64,000 bases of DNA, from positions 1 through 64,000 of the forward strand of contig CAMYAY010000003.1 in assembly GCA_947253945.1 (NCBI GenBank), given 5' to 3'. The stretch is from an uncultured Candidatus Saccharibacteria bacterium (lineage in GTDB: Bacteria > Patescibacteriota > Saccharimonadia > Saccharimonadales > Saccharimonadaceae). Positions 42,791 through 51,616 of the stretch are shown piece by piece (the first letter of the stretch is position 1; the number at the start of each line of letters is the position of its first letter). The notes beneath the pieces are model-generated. The model made no database searches and was not told the DNA's origin. It was given only the letters and a program-made list of their open reading frames with translations. A program made the position numbers and the translations under genes.

Positions 42791-43978
42791 CTACTTTTTA
42801 TTAAAAAATGAGAGGTAGCGCGGGACGTTGTCTTGCCATTGAATGCTTGGCGCAAAGTTGGCGATAAAGCAAACAACCGGTGCAGCGGGAGTAAAGACTA
42901 AGAAGCGCAGCCAAGTCGGTTTGCCGGCATCGCAGAGGCGGCGACGCATGAGCATAAAGAGTGACACTAGTGGGTAAATGACGGTGAACGGAAATACAAG
43001 GAGGTCGAGGAGGCCCATGCCGGATATTGCTAGGATGATACAGAGAATTATTAGAAGTATTATCACTACTACCTGAACGGTTGCGGCGAGGATGTAGGTA
43101 AGGCGGCTGGTGCAATAACCACTGGTGGAGACGGGAATTAGGGCTTCACAAAGGATGTTTTTGAATGAATTTGGCGGCGTGGCGACAGCGGTAATGTAGT
43201 GCGGTAGCCGAGACTGAGGGACTTGGCTGGCGCCGAATTGCTGGCTTGGCAGAGTCGGTCGGTCGGCGATGATGTTGCCGGCTTGCGTGGTGAGCTGGTT
43301 GAAGGCGCTGGGGTTGGCACTACTAGTGTTGTTGGAGTTGCTGGCGGAAGTCTTGTGGGTCAGGACTGACGGGTCGATGGCAGCAAAGCCGGCGCCAGTG
43401 TAGCCACTGGTGGTTGAAGTGGTTGGCTGCGTTGAAGTGGTCGGCTGAAAAGAGGTAGCTAGCGGCGCGGCTGGTTGAAAAGAAGCGGCTGCTGGTGCAG
43501 CTGGCTGTGCCGTAAGTGGGTTAAATGGTGAAGTTGCCGCAGTTGACTGGGCAGAGGTGACTGCTGCCGCAGTCGAGGCGGCTGAGCTAATCGGGTTAAA
43601 CCGAGCGGCTTGGTTAAGTTGCGTTGTCGCTACGTTAGTAGCGGTTGACATGACCGGGTTAGCTTGGGCGGTTCGATCTGGCTGAGCTGGCTGGGCAATG
43701 TTGAAGCTTTGGCCTTGAGGTGTGGTCGGCTGAAACTGTGTTGGCTGAGGCTGATCCGGTTGGAAGACACGTTGTTGTGTTAGCGGGGACTGTGCAGGCT
43801 GAGCTGTGATTGGGTTAAACTGAGATACTGGCATGCTTGGCCGAGGCGTGGTTAGATTAAACGATAAAGCCGATGTAGTTGGCTGTTGTGGCTGGGCGGA
43901 AGTAGCTGCTGGTGTAGTTGGCTGGGCGGCGGTTAGTGGTTGATTTTGAAATGGATTAAAATTTGAATTGTTTTGCAT
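42791..43978 (-). CDS. DUF805-type membrane protein with long Gln/Thr/Pro-rich N-terminus, 395 aa
   Basis: Residues 1-255 are low-complexity Gln/Pro/Thr/Ala with repeated FNPxxAQPA-like units (SQFNPITAQPA, SPFNPLTAQPA, ARFNPISSA). The C-terminal ~130 residues have helices (ILAATVQVVVIILLIILCII; GLLDLLVFPFTVIYPLVSLF), the DUF805 motif MRRRLCDAGKPTWL and the final VPRYLSFFNKK. The function is unknown. The shared design with 40157 suggests one cytoplasm-facing scaffold family. Confidence 0.82.
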   Translation of the reverse strand: MQNNSNFNPFQNQPLTAAQPTTPAATSAQPQQPTTSALSFNLTTPRPSMPVSQFNPITAQPAQSPLTQQRVFQPDQPQPTQFQPTTPQGQSFNIAQPAQPDRTAQANPVMSTATNVATTQLNQAARFNPISSAASTAAAVTSAQSTAATSPFNPLTAQPAAPAAASFQPAAPLATSFQPTTSTQPTTSTTSGYTGAGFAAIDPSVLTHKTSASNSNNTSSANPSAFNQLTTQAGNIIADRPTLPSQQFGASQVPQSRLPHYITAVATPPNSFKNILCEALIPVSTSGYCTSRLTYILAATVQVVVIILLIILCIILAISGMGLLDLLVFPFTVIYPLVSLFMLMRRRLCDAGKPTWLRFLVFTPAAPVVCFIANFAPSIQWQDNVPRYLSFFNKK

Positions 43979-44076
43979 GTTTGTCCTTTGATTAATTACT
44001 CATATCTTACCGCGCTATCATAAATCGCGCAAGACTGAAGGCGGCGACAGAGGTGGCAGGGTGGTGCGCGAAAAAT

Positions 44077-44105
44077 TTGGCATTTTATTTTGTTAGTGCT
44101 ATAAT
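44077..44105 (+). promoter_or_regulatory. Surface-family promoter cassette (copy for 44162)
   Basis: TTGGCA, 17 nt, TATAAT, then TCAGGTATCTACC; AAAGGAGGAG before the ATG. Confidence 0.8.
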
Positions 44106-44161
44106 TCAGGTATCTACCTTGGAGGCAGAAAAAGAAAAAATAAAGGAGGAGAATAAACAAT

Positions 44162-45130
44162 ATGAATAAATTACGGCAAACAGCTGTGGGGGGGGGTAAA
44201 TTTTTAAGACTTTTGCCTCACGTTACTAAGTGTAGGGATGAAGTGGCTACATCAGCGCCTGCGACGTTAAGCTTCAATCATCTCGTTTTTGCGGCGCCCA
44301 CTACATTATTTAGCTTGTTAGCGTTGGCTATCGTGCCGTTGGTTTTTACTGCGCCAGCCCATGCAGACTATATTAATGTTGTCCTTGATGCACCCAATGC
44401 TACATTGAATGGTGTAGGGAAGTATTTTAGCTATAGGAATGTTATTACAGTAAACAATAGTAATAGTTATGGTTTTACGCTTGGTATGTATGCCAATAAT
44501 CCCAATCTAGTCAATAACAGAGATTCAAATTATACAATTAGTAGTGTTTCGGGGCGTGGAAGATATCTTGGCTCTAATCAATGGGGGTACAGCATGACGG
44601 GTGATGACGGTACATTTAATGAGATACCAAGGTCATTGTATAATGCTGTAACATTGGCAGATGTAACGAACAAAGCAAAGGGCGTATGTAGTAGTGTTGC
44701 GTACTGCCATATTCCAGTTACTTTCGGCGCTAATATTGAATCTAATAAAAGCGCCTCGGGCTATTACTCTACGACGTTAATTTATACTGTTACCAGTAAA
44801 CCAAAACCGTATACCCCACCAACGCCACCGGCGCCAGATCCAGAGCCATATCATCCGTCTACACCACCAATTGGTGGCGGGACGGGCTATCATGATTGGT
44901 GGAGTGCATGTCGCACTAGATATCCTGGCTATGATTTAGTAACTGAGGACAAGATTAGTTATTGCGCGCATCATGAAGGCGACATGGACGGCTATGCCCC
45001 GGATTGGAATTCGATATGTACTAAGAGATATCCTGGTACTTATAGCCGGCAACTTAATGCAAGGTCATATTGTATAGCTCACGAAGGCAACATGAATGAC
45101 TATCCGGATGATCCTAATAATAATATATGA
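44162..45130 (+). CDS. Phase-variable secreted protein with two Cys-rich repeats (phase ON, G9), 322 aa
   Basis: A short-type family member. MNKLRQTAVGGGKFLRLLPH reads through a G9 tract in frame. After a spacer comes the export helix (LFSLLALAIVPLVFTAPAHA), the beta-domain (SYGFTLGMYANNPNLVNN, NQWGYSMTGD, VTFGANIESNKSASG), a Pro-rich linker and two units of the Cys repeat (CRTRYPG...YCAHHEGDMDGY; CTKRYPG...YCIAHEGNMNDY). It ends YPDDPNNNI with no anchor. The array is shorter than in 17129, so repeat number varies between paralogues. The next member, 45396, follows after 265 bp with its own cassette. Confidence 0.84.
   Translation: MNKLRQTAVGGGKFLRLLPHVTKCRDEVATSAPATLSFNHLVFAAPTTLFSLLALAIVPLVFTAPAHADYINVVLDAPNATLNGVGKYFSYRNVITVNNSNSYGFTLGMYANNPNLVNNRDSNYTISSVSGRGRYLGSNQWGYSMTGDDGTFNEIPRSLYNAVTLADVTNKAKGVCSSVAYCHIPVTFGANIESNKSASGYYSTTLIYTVTSKPKPYTPPTPPAPDPEPYHPSTPPIGGGTGYHDWWSACRTRYPGYDLVTEDKISYCAHHEGDMDGYAPDWNSICTKRYPGTYSRQLNARSYCIAHEGNMNDYPDDPNNNI
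44188..44196 (+). repeat. Poly-G tract G9, ON frame
   Basis: GTG GGG GGG GGT AAA TTT TTA: in frame with the signal peptide. Confidence 0.95.
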
Positions 45131-45302
45131 CACGTATAGTTGCTATTTTTTGTAATGATAAAATATTGCCAAGAAGCTTGATTAACTGTGTATCATGAAT
45201 GATGACACGAGATAATTATTGTCCATTGGTCATTGCTAGTTGGCTTTATATTATTGTATGTAGAAATTCATTGTTCCGCTAATTATTAAATTAATAAAAA
45301 GT

Positions 45303-45331
45303 TTGGCATTTTATTTTGCTAGTGTTATAAT
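45303..45331 (+). promoter_or_regulatory. Surface-family promoter cassette (copy for 45396)
   Basis: TTGGCA, 17 nt, TATAAT, TCAGATATCTACC. It is nearly identical to the 44162 cassette, but the GGAGGAG ribosome site is lost. Confidence 0.75.
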
Positions 45332-45395
45332 TCAGATATCTACCTTGGAGGCAGAAGAAAGAAAAAATAATGAAAAACAAAGAGAAATAAACAGC

Positions 45396-46358
45396 ATGAG
45401 AAAGCATTTGACATTGGCGCGCAGTGATAGTCAATCAACTGGCGCAAATAGCAACTCCATTTGTATGGTATCGATTGCTTTGTCTTTGTTGTTTGTTGCG
45501 TCGTTGGCTTTTGCCACACCGGCTTATGCGGACAGTATTTCAATAAGCCTCGACTCTACCGCCGTTGCTCTACAGCGCAGTGGGGATTTGTATAAGCACA
45601 CTAGTAGTATCCATGTACACAACAATAATACTTACGGCTTTACGCTTAGCATGAGTGCCAGTCAGCCAAATTTGGTAAACAGCAAGGACTCTACTTATAA
45701 GATAAACTCCGTTTTTGGCACCAACCAGCACCTTGCCGCTAACCAGTGGGGTTATGGCATGGGTAAGACGCCCGCTACATTTAGTTCAGTTTCTTCTGCG
45801 TCGCTGGCGGATATTACCAGCAACAATAAAGGCAGCTGCAGCGCTGTTGATGACTGTACACTCTATCTCACCTTTGGTGCTAACATTGATTCGAAGCGCC
45901 TGCCAGTAGGTAATTACAGTACTACATTGACTTATACCGCAGTTAGTAAGCCAGCTCCGTATGTACCATCAACGCCAACACCAACGCCGAGCCCACCTTC
46001 GGGTGGTGGATCGTCGGGTCATAGTTCTTTGTATTATTTATGCGAAAGGAGATATCCCGGTAATAGTGATATAGATAGGTGGGAATATTGTTTCGATCAT
46101 CATGGCGACATGAGTGGATTTGATGACTACTATTTAAATAAGACATGTAGTGAAAGATACTCCGGCGATGATGATAAGATATCATACTGTAAGGATCATG
46201 ATGGCGACGTGAGTGGCTATGTACCTGATTGGAATAAGATATGTAGTAGAAGATACCCTGACTACTATCTTGATTCTCTTAGTAAGAGGGCATATTGTTA
46301 CCATCACCATGGCGATATGAGTGGCTATGTTGACTATTATCATCCCGGCGGCAACTAA
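45396..46358 (+). CDS. Secreted Cys-rich-repeat surface protein, no poly-G, 320 aa
   Basis: A sister of 17129: the beta-domain is almost the same (TYGFTLSMSASQPNLVNS, NQWGYGMGKTP, RLPVGNYSTTLTY). It is followed by a Pro/Ser linker and about four Cys repeats (HHGDMSGF, DHDGDVSGY, YHHHGDMSGY). It starts MRKHLTLARSDSQSTGA; the position of the poly-G tract is occupied by ordinary sequence, so it cannot switch that way. ATG 45396 is chosen from the homologous leader; the frame is open upstream to 45303, but that lies in the promoter. The Shine-Dalgarno is weak (AAAGAGA), so expression may be low. Confidence 0.8.
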   Translation: MRKHLTLARSDSQSTGANSNSICMVSIALSLLFVASLAFATPAYADSISISLDSTAVALQRSGDLYKHTSSIHVHNNNTYGFTLSMSASQPNLVNSKDSTYKINSVFGTNQHLAANQWGYGMGKTPATFSSVSSASLADITSNNKGSCSAVDDCTLYLTFGANIDSKRLPVGNYSTTLTYTAVSKPAPYVPSTPTPTPSPPSGGGSSGHSSLYYLCERRYPGNSDIDRWEYCFDHHGDMSGFDDYYLNKTCSERYSGDDDKISYCKDHDGDVSGYVPDWNKICSRRYPDYYLDSLSKRAYCYHHHGDMSGYVDYYHPGGN

Positions 46359-46387
46359 TGATCTGCCTCATCCCGCTTACGCTATGA

Positions 46388-46393
46388 TATAAT
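46388..46393 (+). promoter_or_regulatory. -10 box of leaderless 46400 gene
   Basis: TATAAT ends 6 nt before ATG 46400. Confidence 0.6.
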
Positions 46394-46399
46394 AAGACT

Positions 46400-47053
46400 A
46401 TGTATTTTGAGTCTCGGGCGACGGCGGGGGCACAGCTTGCGGCGGAGTTAATTGGCGAATATCGCTACGAAAACACGGCAGTGTTGGCGCTGTCGGATGG
46501 CGGCGTGGCGGTGGGCTACCAAATAGCCATTTACTTGCACGCGGCCTTGCACCGGTTGGCGATGGGCGAGGTGGTGATTGAGGACGAATCCATCGACTAT
46601 TGCACGGTGCTGCCGGGCGGCGTGGTGGCTATCAACCCGCACATTTCGGCCGGTACGCAGGAGTACTACATGAAGGAGTACTCTGGCATTCTCGATATCC
46701 AGTTGCGCGAACAGATGTCAAAAATCAACCAGATGGCGGGTCTTAGCGACATCACGCCGGAGATTTTCCGCGACTACAATGTCATTGTGACCGACGACGG
46801 CATTCACACCGACACGGCGATGGATGCGGTGCGAGTTTGGCTGAAGCCGGCGCGTATCAAGCGGTTGATTTTGGCGACGCCGCTCATTTCGGTTGACGCG
46901 CTCGACGCCGCGCATGTGATTTTTGACGAGCTGCACATCTTAAGCGTCAAGCCGCACATGATGGACACGCAGCATTATTACGACGTTTACGACGAACCGA
47001 ACCAGCAAATGCAGCAGGCGATGATTCGCGACAGCATGCTCCACTGGAAATAG
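46400..47053 (+). CDS. Phosphoribosyltransferase-domain protein, 217 aa
   Basis: It follows the pattern of the PRTase-like proteins that begin FxxRxxAGxxLA and VLALxxGGVxVGY (here YFESRATAGAQLA, VLALSDGGVAVGYQIA). The PRPP-binding-loop equivalent is VIVTDDGIHTDTAMDAV (usually VDDGxATGxT). The substrate is unknown and several loop residues differ from the classical motif, so catalysis is uncertain. It has a leaderless promoter and is monocistronic. Confidence 0.78.
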   Translation: MYFESRATAGAQLAAELIGEYRYENTAVLALSDGGVAVGYQIAIYLHAALHRLAMGEVVIEDESIDYCTVLPGGVVAINPHISAGTQEYYMKEYSGILDIQLREQMSKINQMAGLSDITPEIFRDYNVIVTDDGIHTDTAMDAVRVWLKPARIKRLILATPLISVDALDAAHVIFDELHILSVKPHMMDTQHYYDVYDEPNQQMQQAMIRDSMLHWK

Positions 47054-47139
47054 CTAAGCACAAGCCTGTTGCGCGGAATAAAAAGTTGTGGTATCATAAT
47101 TACAACACGTGGCTGAGCCACTGAAGAAAGAGGAGGAAA

Positions 47140-47430
47140 ATGCTTGACGTCTTTATTACATCACGCGTACGGCGCAAGATTATCGTAGTCTACGCAAAGT
47201 ACCCAGATTTTAAGACGCACGTGCGCGGCCTAGCCAAGCTGATTAAAGAGGACCCTGGCAACATTCAGCGCGAGCTGAGGCGACTGGAGAAGGCGAACTT
47301 TTTGAAGGCTGAACGGCGCGGCAACACCAAAGTCTACTCAACCAACAAGGACTTTCCAATCTTTAAGGAGTTGCAGGCCATCGTCATCAAATCTCAGCAG
47401 GCGACAAAGGCGCGCAATCTGCATCAATGA
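47140..47430 (+). CDS. Winged-helix DNA-binding protein, 96 aa
   Basis: A small wHTH protein: TSRVRRKIIVVYAKYPDF, then HVRGLAKLIKEDPGNIQREL (recognition helix region), then RLEKANFLKAERRGNTKVYS (the wing). It is likely a local transcription regulator of the ArsR/MarR type. Ribosome site AAGAGGAGG. Its stop overlaps the recJ start (ATGA), so it is the first gene of a recJ operon. Confidence 0.82.
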   Translation: MLDVFITSRVRRKIIVVYAKYPDFKTHVRGLAKLIKEDPGNIQRELRRLEKANFLKAERRGNTKVYSTNKDFPIFKELQAIVIKSQQATKARNLHQ

Positions 47431-49247
47431 CCCCGAGTGAGGCAAGCGGTAGCTTGCTGCAGCAAATTTTGACTAAGCGGGGCTATCGGACACCCGCCCA
47501 GCAGGCGGCTTTTTTAGACCCGAATTATGTGGCGGCGAAGCACGACCCAGCATTACTACCGGACATGCTCAAGGCGACGGCGCGCCTTAGGCAGGCGATT
47601 GACCGCGGCGAGCAAATCACGATTTACGGCGATTATGATGTTGACGGCGTGACGGCGACGGCGCTGCTATTAGACGCCTTGCCTCGCTTTGGTGCTAAGG
47701 TGAATAGCTACACGCCCGACCGCTTTCGCGAGGGGTACGGCTTGAACGTGGCGGCCATTGAGCACTTGCACGACGCGGGCACGCAGCTGATTATCACAGT
47801 GGACAACGGCATCGTGTCGGTGCCGGAGGTGGCGCGGGCGAATGAGCTGGGCGTGGACGTCATCGTGACTGACCACCACAACCCGCGGGCGGAGTTGCCA
47901 GCGGCCGTGGCGGTGGTGGACCCGAAGCGGTTACAGTTCGACCACCCCGATTGGTACGATGAACATTATTTACTGAAGCCGGCGGTGGCGGAGCGGCTGA
48001 AGGCTGCTGGGACGGCTGATGCCACTATCGCGGGCGACTTTGCAGTTAATGAAGCGGCGGCCAGTGATTACTTCGACCCGACTTATGCTGGCGTGCCGGT
48101 TTATCCATTTCTTGACCTTTGTGGCTGCGGTGTGGCGTTTAAGCTGGTGCAGCAGTTGCAGCGCGAGTTGCCGGATAAATTGCCCGACGGCCAAGAGAAG
48201 TGGTTATTGGACTTGGTGGCGTTGGCGACAGTGGCGGATATCGTGTCGCTAGTGGACGAGAACCGCGCTTATGTGCGCTGGGGAATTGAGGTCATCAAGC
48301 GCACCCGCCGGCCGGGCATCAAGGCGTTGGCTGCCGCGGCGGGCTACAAGTTAACTGAGGTGAATGCGGTTGCCATCGGCTTTACTTTGGCGCCGCGTAT
48401 CAACGCGGCTGGGCGGCTGGCGCACGGACAGTTGGCGGTGGATTTGCTTTCGACCGACGACCCGCAGCGGGCACTGGAACTAGCGAACCAGTTAAATGAC
48501 TTAAACAACCAGCGGCGGGGTTTGCAACAAGAGATTTATGCGGCGGCGATTCAGCAGGTTGACCTTGAACAGCCAGTGGCGATTGTGTCGGGTGCGGGCT
48601 GGCACGAGGGCGTGATTGGCATCGCGGCGAGCAAGGTGGAGGAGAAGTTTTGTCGGCCAACTTTTGTGTTCAGCGACGGCGGTGAGTTCTTGAAGGCCTC
48701 GGGGCGGAGCTTCGGTGACTTTTCGATTGCCGACGCCATCACGGCGACGCGCGACCTCCTTGAGAAGGGCGGTGGTCACCGTGCGGCCGGTGGCGTGACG
48801 GTGCGGCGCGAGCACTTCGCGGCTTGGTGCGCGGCCATTCAAGATTATTATCGTTCACTAAATTTGCCCGACCAAGCGCCGCTGTTCTACGCTCAGCCCG
48901 ACTTGACAATTACCAGCTTAGATGGTGTGGACGTGGAGACAGTGCAGGAGCTCGGCAAGCTCGAACCTTGCGGCGCCGGCAATGCTAAACCGGTGTTTCT
49001 ATTGAAGGGCTTTACCGTGATGGCGCGGCGCACGATGGGCGATAGCGGCCAGCATGTGCGGTACACTTTGACCGACCTTGGCGGGCGGAGCATTCAGGTG
49101 GTGGCGTTCGATGCCGCCGACCGCTTTACGGTACTGCCCGGCGCGACAGTGGACGCTTTGGTACAGCTCACCGTCAGCTGCTATCACGGCTTGAACGTTG
49201 AGGGCTACCTCATGAACCTTACTACCACGCTATCAGAAAAGAACTAA
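47427..49247 (+). CDS. recJ: Single-strand-DNA-specific exonuclease RecJ, 606 aa
   Basis: A 5'-3' ssDNA exonuclease for recombination and mismatch repair. The DHH phosphoesterase motifs ITIYGDYDVDGVTATALL, TVDNGI and VIVTDHHNPRAELP are present. The DHHA1 domain (EKGGGHRAAGGVTV) and the C-terminal OB-like region follow. ATG 47427 overlaps the preceding stop. Mismatch-repair and exonuclease functions are relevant because they set the slippage rate of homopolymer tracts such as those in this window. Confidence 0.94.
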   Translation: MTPSEASGSLLQQILTKRGYRTPAQQAAFLDPNYVAAKHDPALLPDMLKATARLRQAIDRGEQITIYGDYDVDGVTATALLLDALPRFGAKVNSYTPDRFREGYGLNVAAIEHLHDAGTQLIITVDNGIVSVPEVARANELGVDVIVTDHHNPRAELPAAVAVVDPKRLQFDHPDWYDEHYLLKPAVAERLKAAGTADATIAGDFAVNEAAASDYFDPTYAGVPVYPFLDLCGCGVAFKLVQQLQRELPDKLPDGQEKWLLDLVALATVADIVSLVDENRAYVRWGIEVIKRTRRPGIKALAAAAGYKLTEVNAVAIGFTLAPRINAAGRLAHGQLAVDLLSTDDPQRALELANQLNDLNNQRRGLQQEIYAAAIQQVDLEQPVAIVSGAGWHEGVIGIAASKVEEKFCRPTFVFSDGGEFLKASGRSFGDFSIADAITATRDLLEKGGGHRAAGGVTVRREHFAAWCAAIQDYYRSLNLPDQAPLFYAQPDLTITSLDGVDVETVQELGKLEPCGAGNAKPVFLLKGFTVMARRTMGDSGQHVRYTLTDLGGRSIQVVAFDAADRFTVLPGATVDALVQLTVSCYHGLNVEGYLMNLTTTLSEKN

Positions 49248-49250
49248 AAT

Positions 49251-49280
49251 TTGGCGAAATCATTGCGCTTGTGCTATAAT
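49251..49280 (+). promoter_or_regulatory. Surface-family promoter cassette (copy for 49326)
   Basis: TTGGCG, 18 nt, TATAAT, GCAGGTATCTAGG. It begins 3 nt after the recJ stop. Confidence 0.8.
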
Positions 49281-49325
49281 GCAGGTATCTAGGAGAATGG
49301 TGTAAAAATGGAGGACAAAAACAAT

Positions 49326-51487
49326 ATGAATATACTAAGACTAAACAGCTGCGGGGGGGGGGTAGATTTTTAAGATATTTTCCCCACATTGTCAAGCGTG
49401 AGGGTAAAATAGCCACTCCGGCGCCTCTGGCGCCAACAGCCAGCCATAATTTTGCGCCGGCAGCCGATAGCCAAGCCAATTATAAGAATTTATTAGCGGG
49501 CGGTCTCGCCCGCGGGGTGGCACTCGGTCTGTTTGTTTTAGCTTTTGCGCCATTAATCTTAGTTACGCCAGCCCACGCCACCGATGATAACACTGTCAGC
49601 ATCGCGGTTGACCAGAACGCTACACTAAAGCCAGCTGGCACGCTCTATAAAGCCACCACGAACGTTACCGTTAAGACCGGCAAACCCTACGGCTTCAATC
49701 TCACCATGCAAGCCGATACGGCTGACCTTGTAAACAGTAAGGACCCAACCCATAAAATCTCCGCCACTCCAAGCACCACCCCGGTTGCCTTAAACGCTAA
49801 CCAGTGGGGTTATGCTCTTAATAAGTCTGCCTCTACTTTCAGCGCCGTCCCAGCTGGCACCCAAGCCACGCCAGCCGTCATTGTTGATACATCAGTTAAA
49901 GGCAAGCAAGCTGGTTGTAATTGTAAAGACCATTGCGATACCACTGTTACTTTTGCAGCCAACGTCGACCCAGCTAAATTAGCCAGCGGTAGCTATAGCA
50001 CCACCATTATCTACACGGCTACTGCCAAACCAGCTCCAAAACCACCGGTAGTTGAGCCAACGGTTTGTAAGTCCGGCGACCCAAAGAACGATTGCCAAGT
50101 TGACCTCGACCCAAACATGATCCCAGTCAAATATACTGGCAGTATCTATAACGCAGAGTGGACCAGTGTAGCCGATCCAGAAGATAGTTCCAACCAAGGA
50201 AATTGGTATGACTACGATAACAAGCAATGGGCTAATGCTATCACTGTAAAGCCATGGGCTCTCAGTAAATATCAGGGTCAGACCAGGGTAGTAGACCAAT
50301 CAGATATTCTTGGCTTTTGGGTCTACATACCACGTTATGCTTATGAAGTCATGCGCCGTGATGCTACAGACAAGCCGGTGCCAGCGCAGAATTTCCTAAT
50401 TCATTTTGAAAAGAAGACCGACCCGAAGCGCTATCCAGCCGAATCAAAATGTGCTGGCCGTAATATGGATTACCGTACCACCTGTAGACTCAATCGCGAT
50501 TATATCAAGGGCCAGCCAAGCACCCAGGGCACCTGGGCCACCCACCCAGCCTTTACCTTCGGCGCTAAAGAACTCAATGGCATCTGGTTTGCTAAGTTTG
50601 AGACGACGGGTAGTATTGACCATCCAACTATTTTGCCTAATCAATCCCATATAGGGTATGAGCCTATCGGAACATATTACACGGTAGCTAAATCTCTTGG
50701 GGTTAACGACCCACAAAATATTGGTGGCAACAGTATATCCACTACCCAAAATAGCCACAATCTTGCTAAGTTTAGCTCTCACATGGTAAATAATAGCGAC
50801 TGGGGTGCAGCTACTTACTTATCTGCTAGTAAGTATGGTTCTGGCTATAATAAGGTTCAAATGAATACTAATGGACAGGGGCATAGTACTGGCTACAATG
50901 ATATGTCGTCATATGGTATTACTGGATGTGGTCCGCGTTCTAGTGGCGATGCTAGTAGCTATGGAGGTAATAGCAGCTATCAGTATAGGCCAAACTATAC
51001 CGACGAAGTTGGTGGTGTGCTAGGCACCCAAAGTGCTTGCTATTCTGGTGATATACAGCGTGCTTACAATGGCACCCTTGGCCAACTCGCTAGTACCGCC
51101 AACAACCCAACAGGTATTTATGATATGTCTGGTGGGGCTTCGGAATATACTGCATCTAGTTATACTAGTGATCTAAATAATTCTAGTACTATTAATTTCA
51201 GACAATCGCCTGCTCGTCCACCGTATGCTAACATATATAATTTCGATACCCTAAATAGATGTACTTTTTCTACCTGTGGTGGTCAAGCTCTACACGAAAC
51301 AAATAGTGATAGCACCGTAGCTCGATGGAATGGTGGCTGGGTAAAATTTGTGGGGCATTCTGCTCCGTGGTTTGAACGTGGTGGCTACTATGGTGACTCG
51401 CATATAGGACTGTTTCGTGTTAGTATTTCGAATGGTGGTCCCATTGGTATGGTCGCGTTCCGCGTCGCGCTCGCGCCTACGGTGTAA
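49326..51487 (+). CDS. Phase-variable secreted surface protein, FGE/C-type-lectin-like (phase OFF, G10)
   Basis: ATG 49326 (MNILRLNSC) follows GGAGG. G10 gives GTA GAT TTT TAA, a stop at 49371-49373. With G11 (or G8) the frame reads GGGRFLRYFPHIVKREGKIA and on through the export helix (GLFVLAFAPLILVTPAHA) to 51487, about 720 aa. The beta-domain is intact (PYGFNLTMQADTADLVNS, NQWGYALNKS, VTFAANVDPAKLASG), as is the full module (WVYIPRYAYEVMRRDA, IWFAKFETTG, GIYDMSGGASEYTA, PWFERGGYYGDS, IGLFRVSISNGG, AFRVALAPTV). The terminal variable segment is quite different from 6335 and 14097, but the closing AFRVALAP block is the same. A GTG at 49517 could give trace product. Confidence 0.88.
49353..49362 (+). 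repeat. Poly-G tract G10, OFF frame
   Basis: Ten G after TGC. G8 or G11 restores the frame. Confidence 0.95.
51383..51487 (+). other. Putative variable region in 49326 gene
   Basis: From RGG to AFRVALAP it reads YYGDSHIGLFRVSISNGG then PIGMV, with many NNT codons (CGT GTT AGT ATT). The 3' border GCG TTC CGC GTC GCG CTC GCG is identical to that of 14097. Substitutions are wider than in the 6335/14097 pair, so the origin is less clear. Confidence 0.45.
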
Positions 51488-51555
51488 CACTTAATGTAAC
51501 GGTGGTGGCGTACCGAACGTAAAGCCGCCGTTTTGACTGAACTAATACAAGCGGG

Positions 51556-51584
51556 TTTACTCGCCATTGTGCCTGTGCTATAAT
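51556..51584 (+). promoter_or_regulatory. Promoter of 51617 gene
   Basis: TTTACT, 17 nt, TATAAT, AGGAGTATCTAAG (family-like start region), then TAGGAGGTGG before the ATG. Confidence 0.65.
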
Positions 51585-51616
51585 AGGAGTATCTAAGCCA
51601 TAGGAGGTGGCCAATA

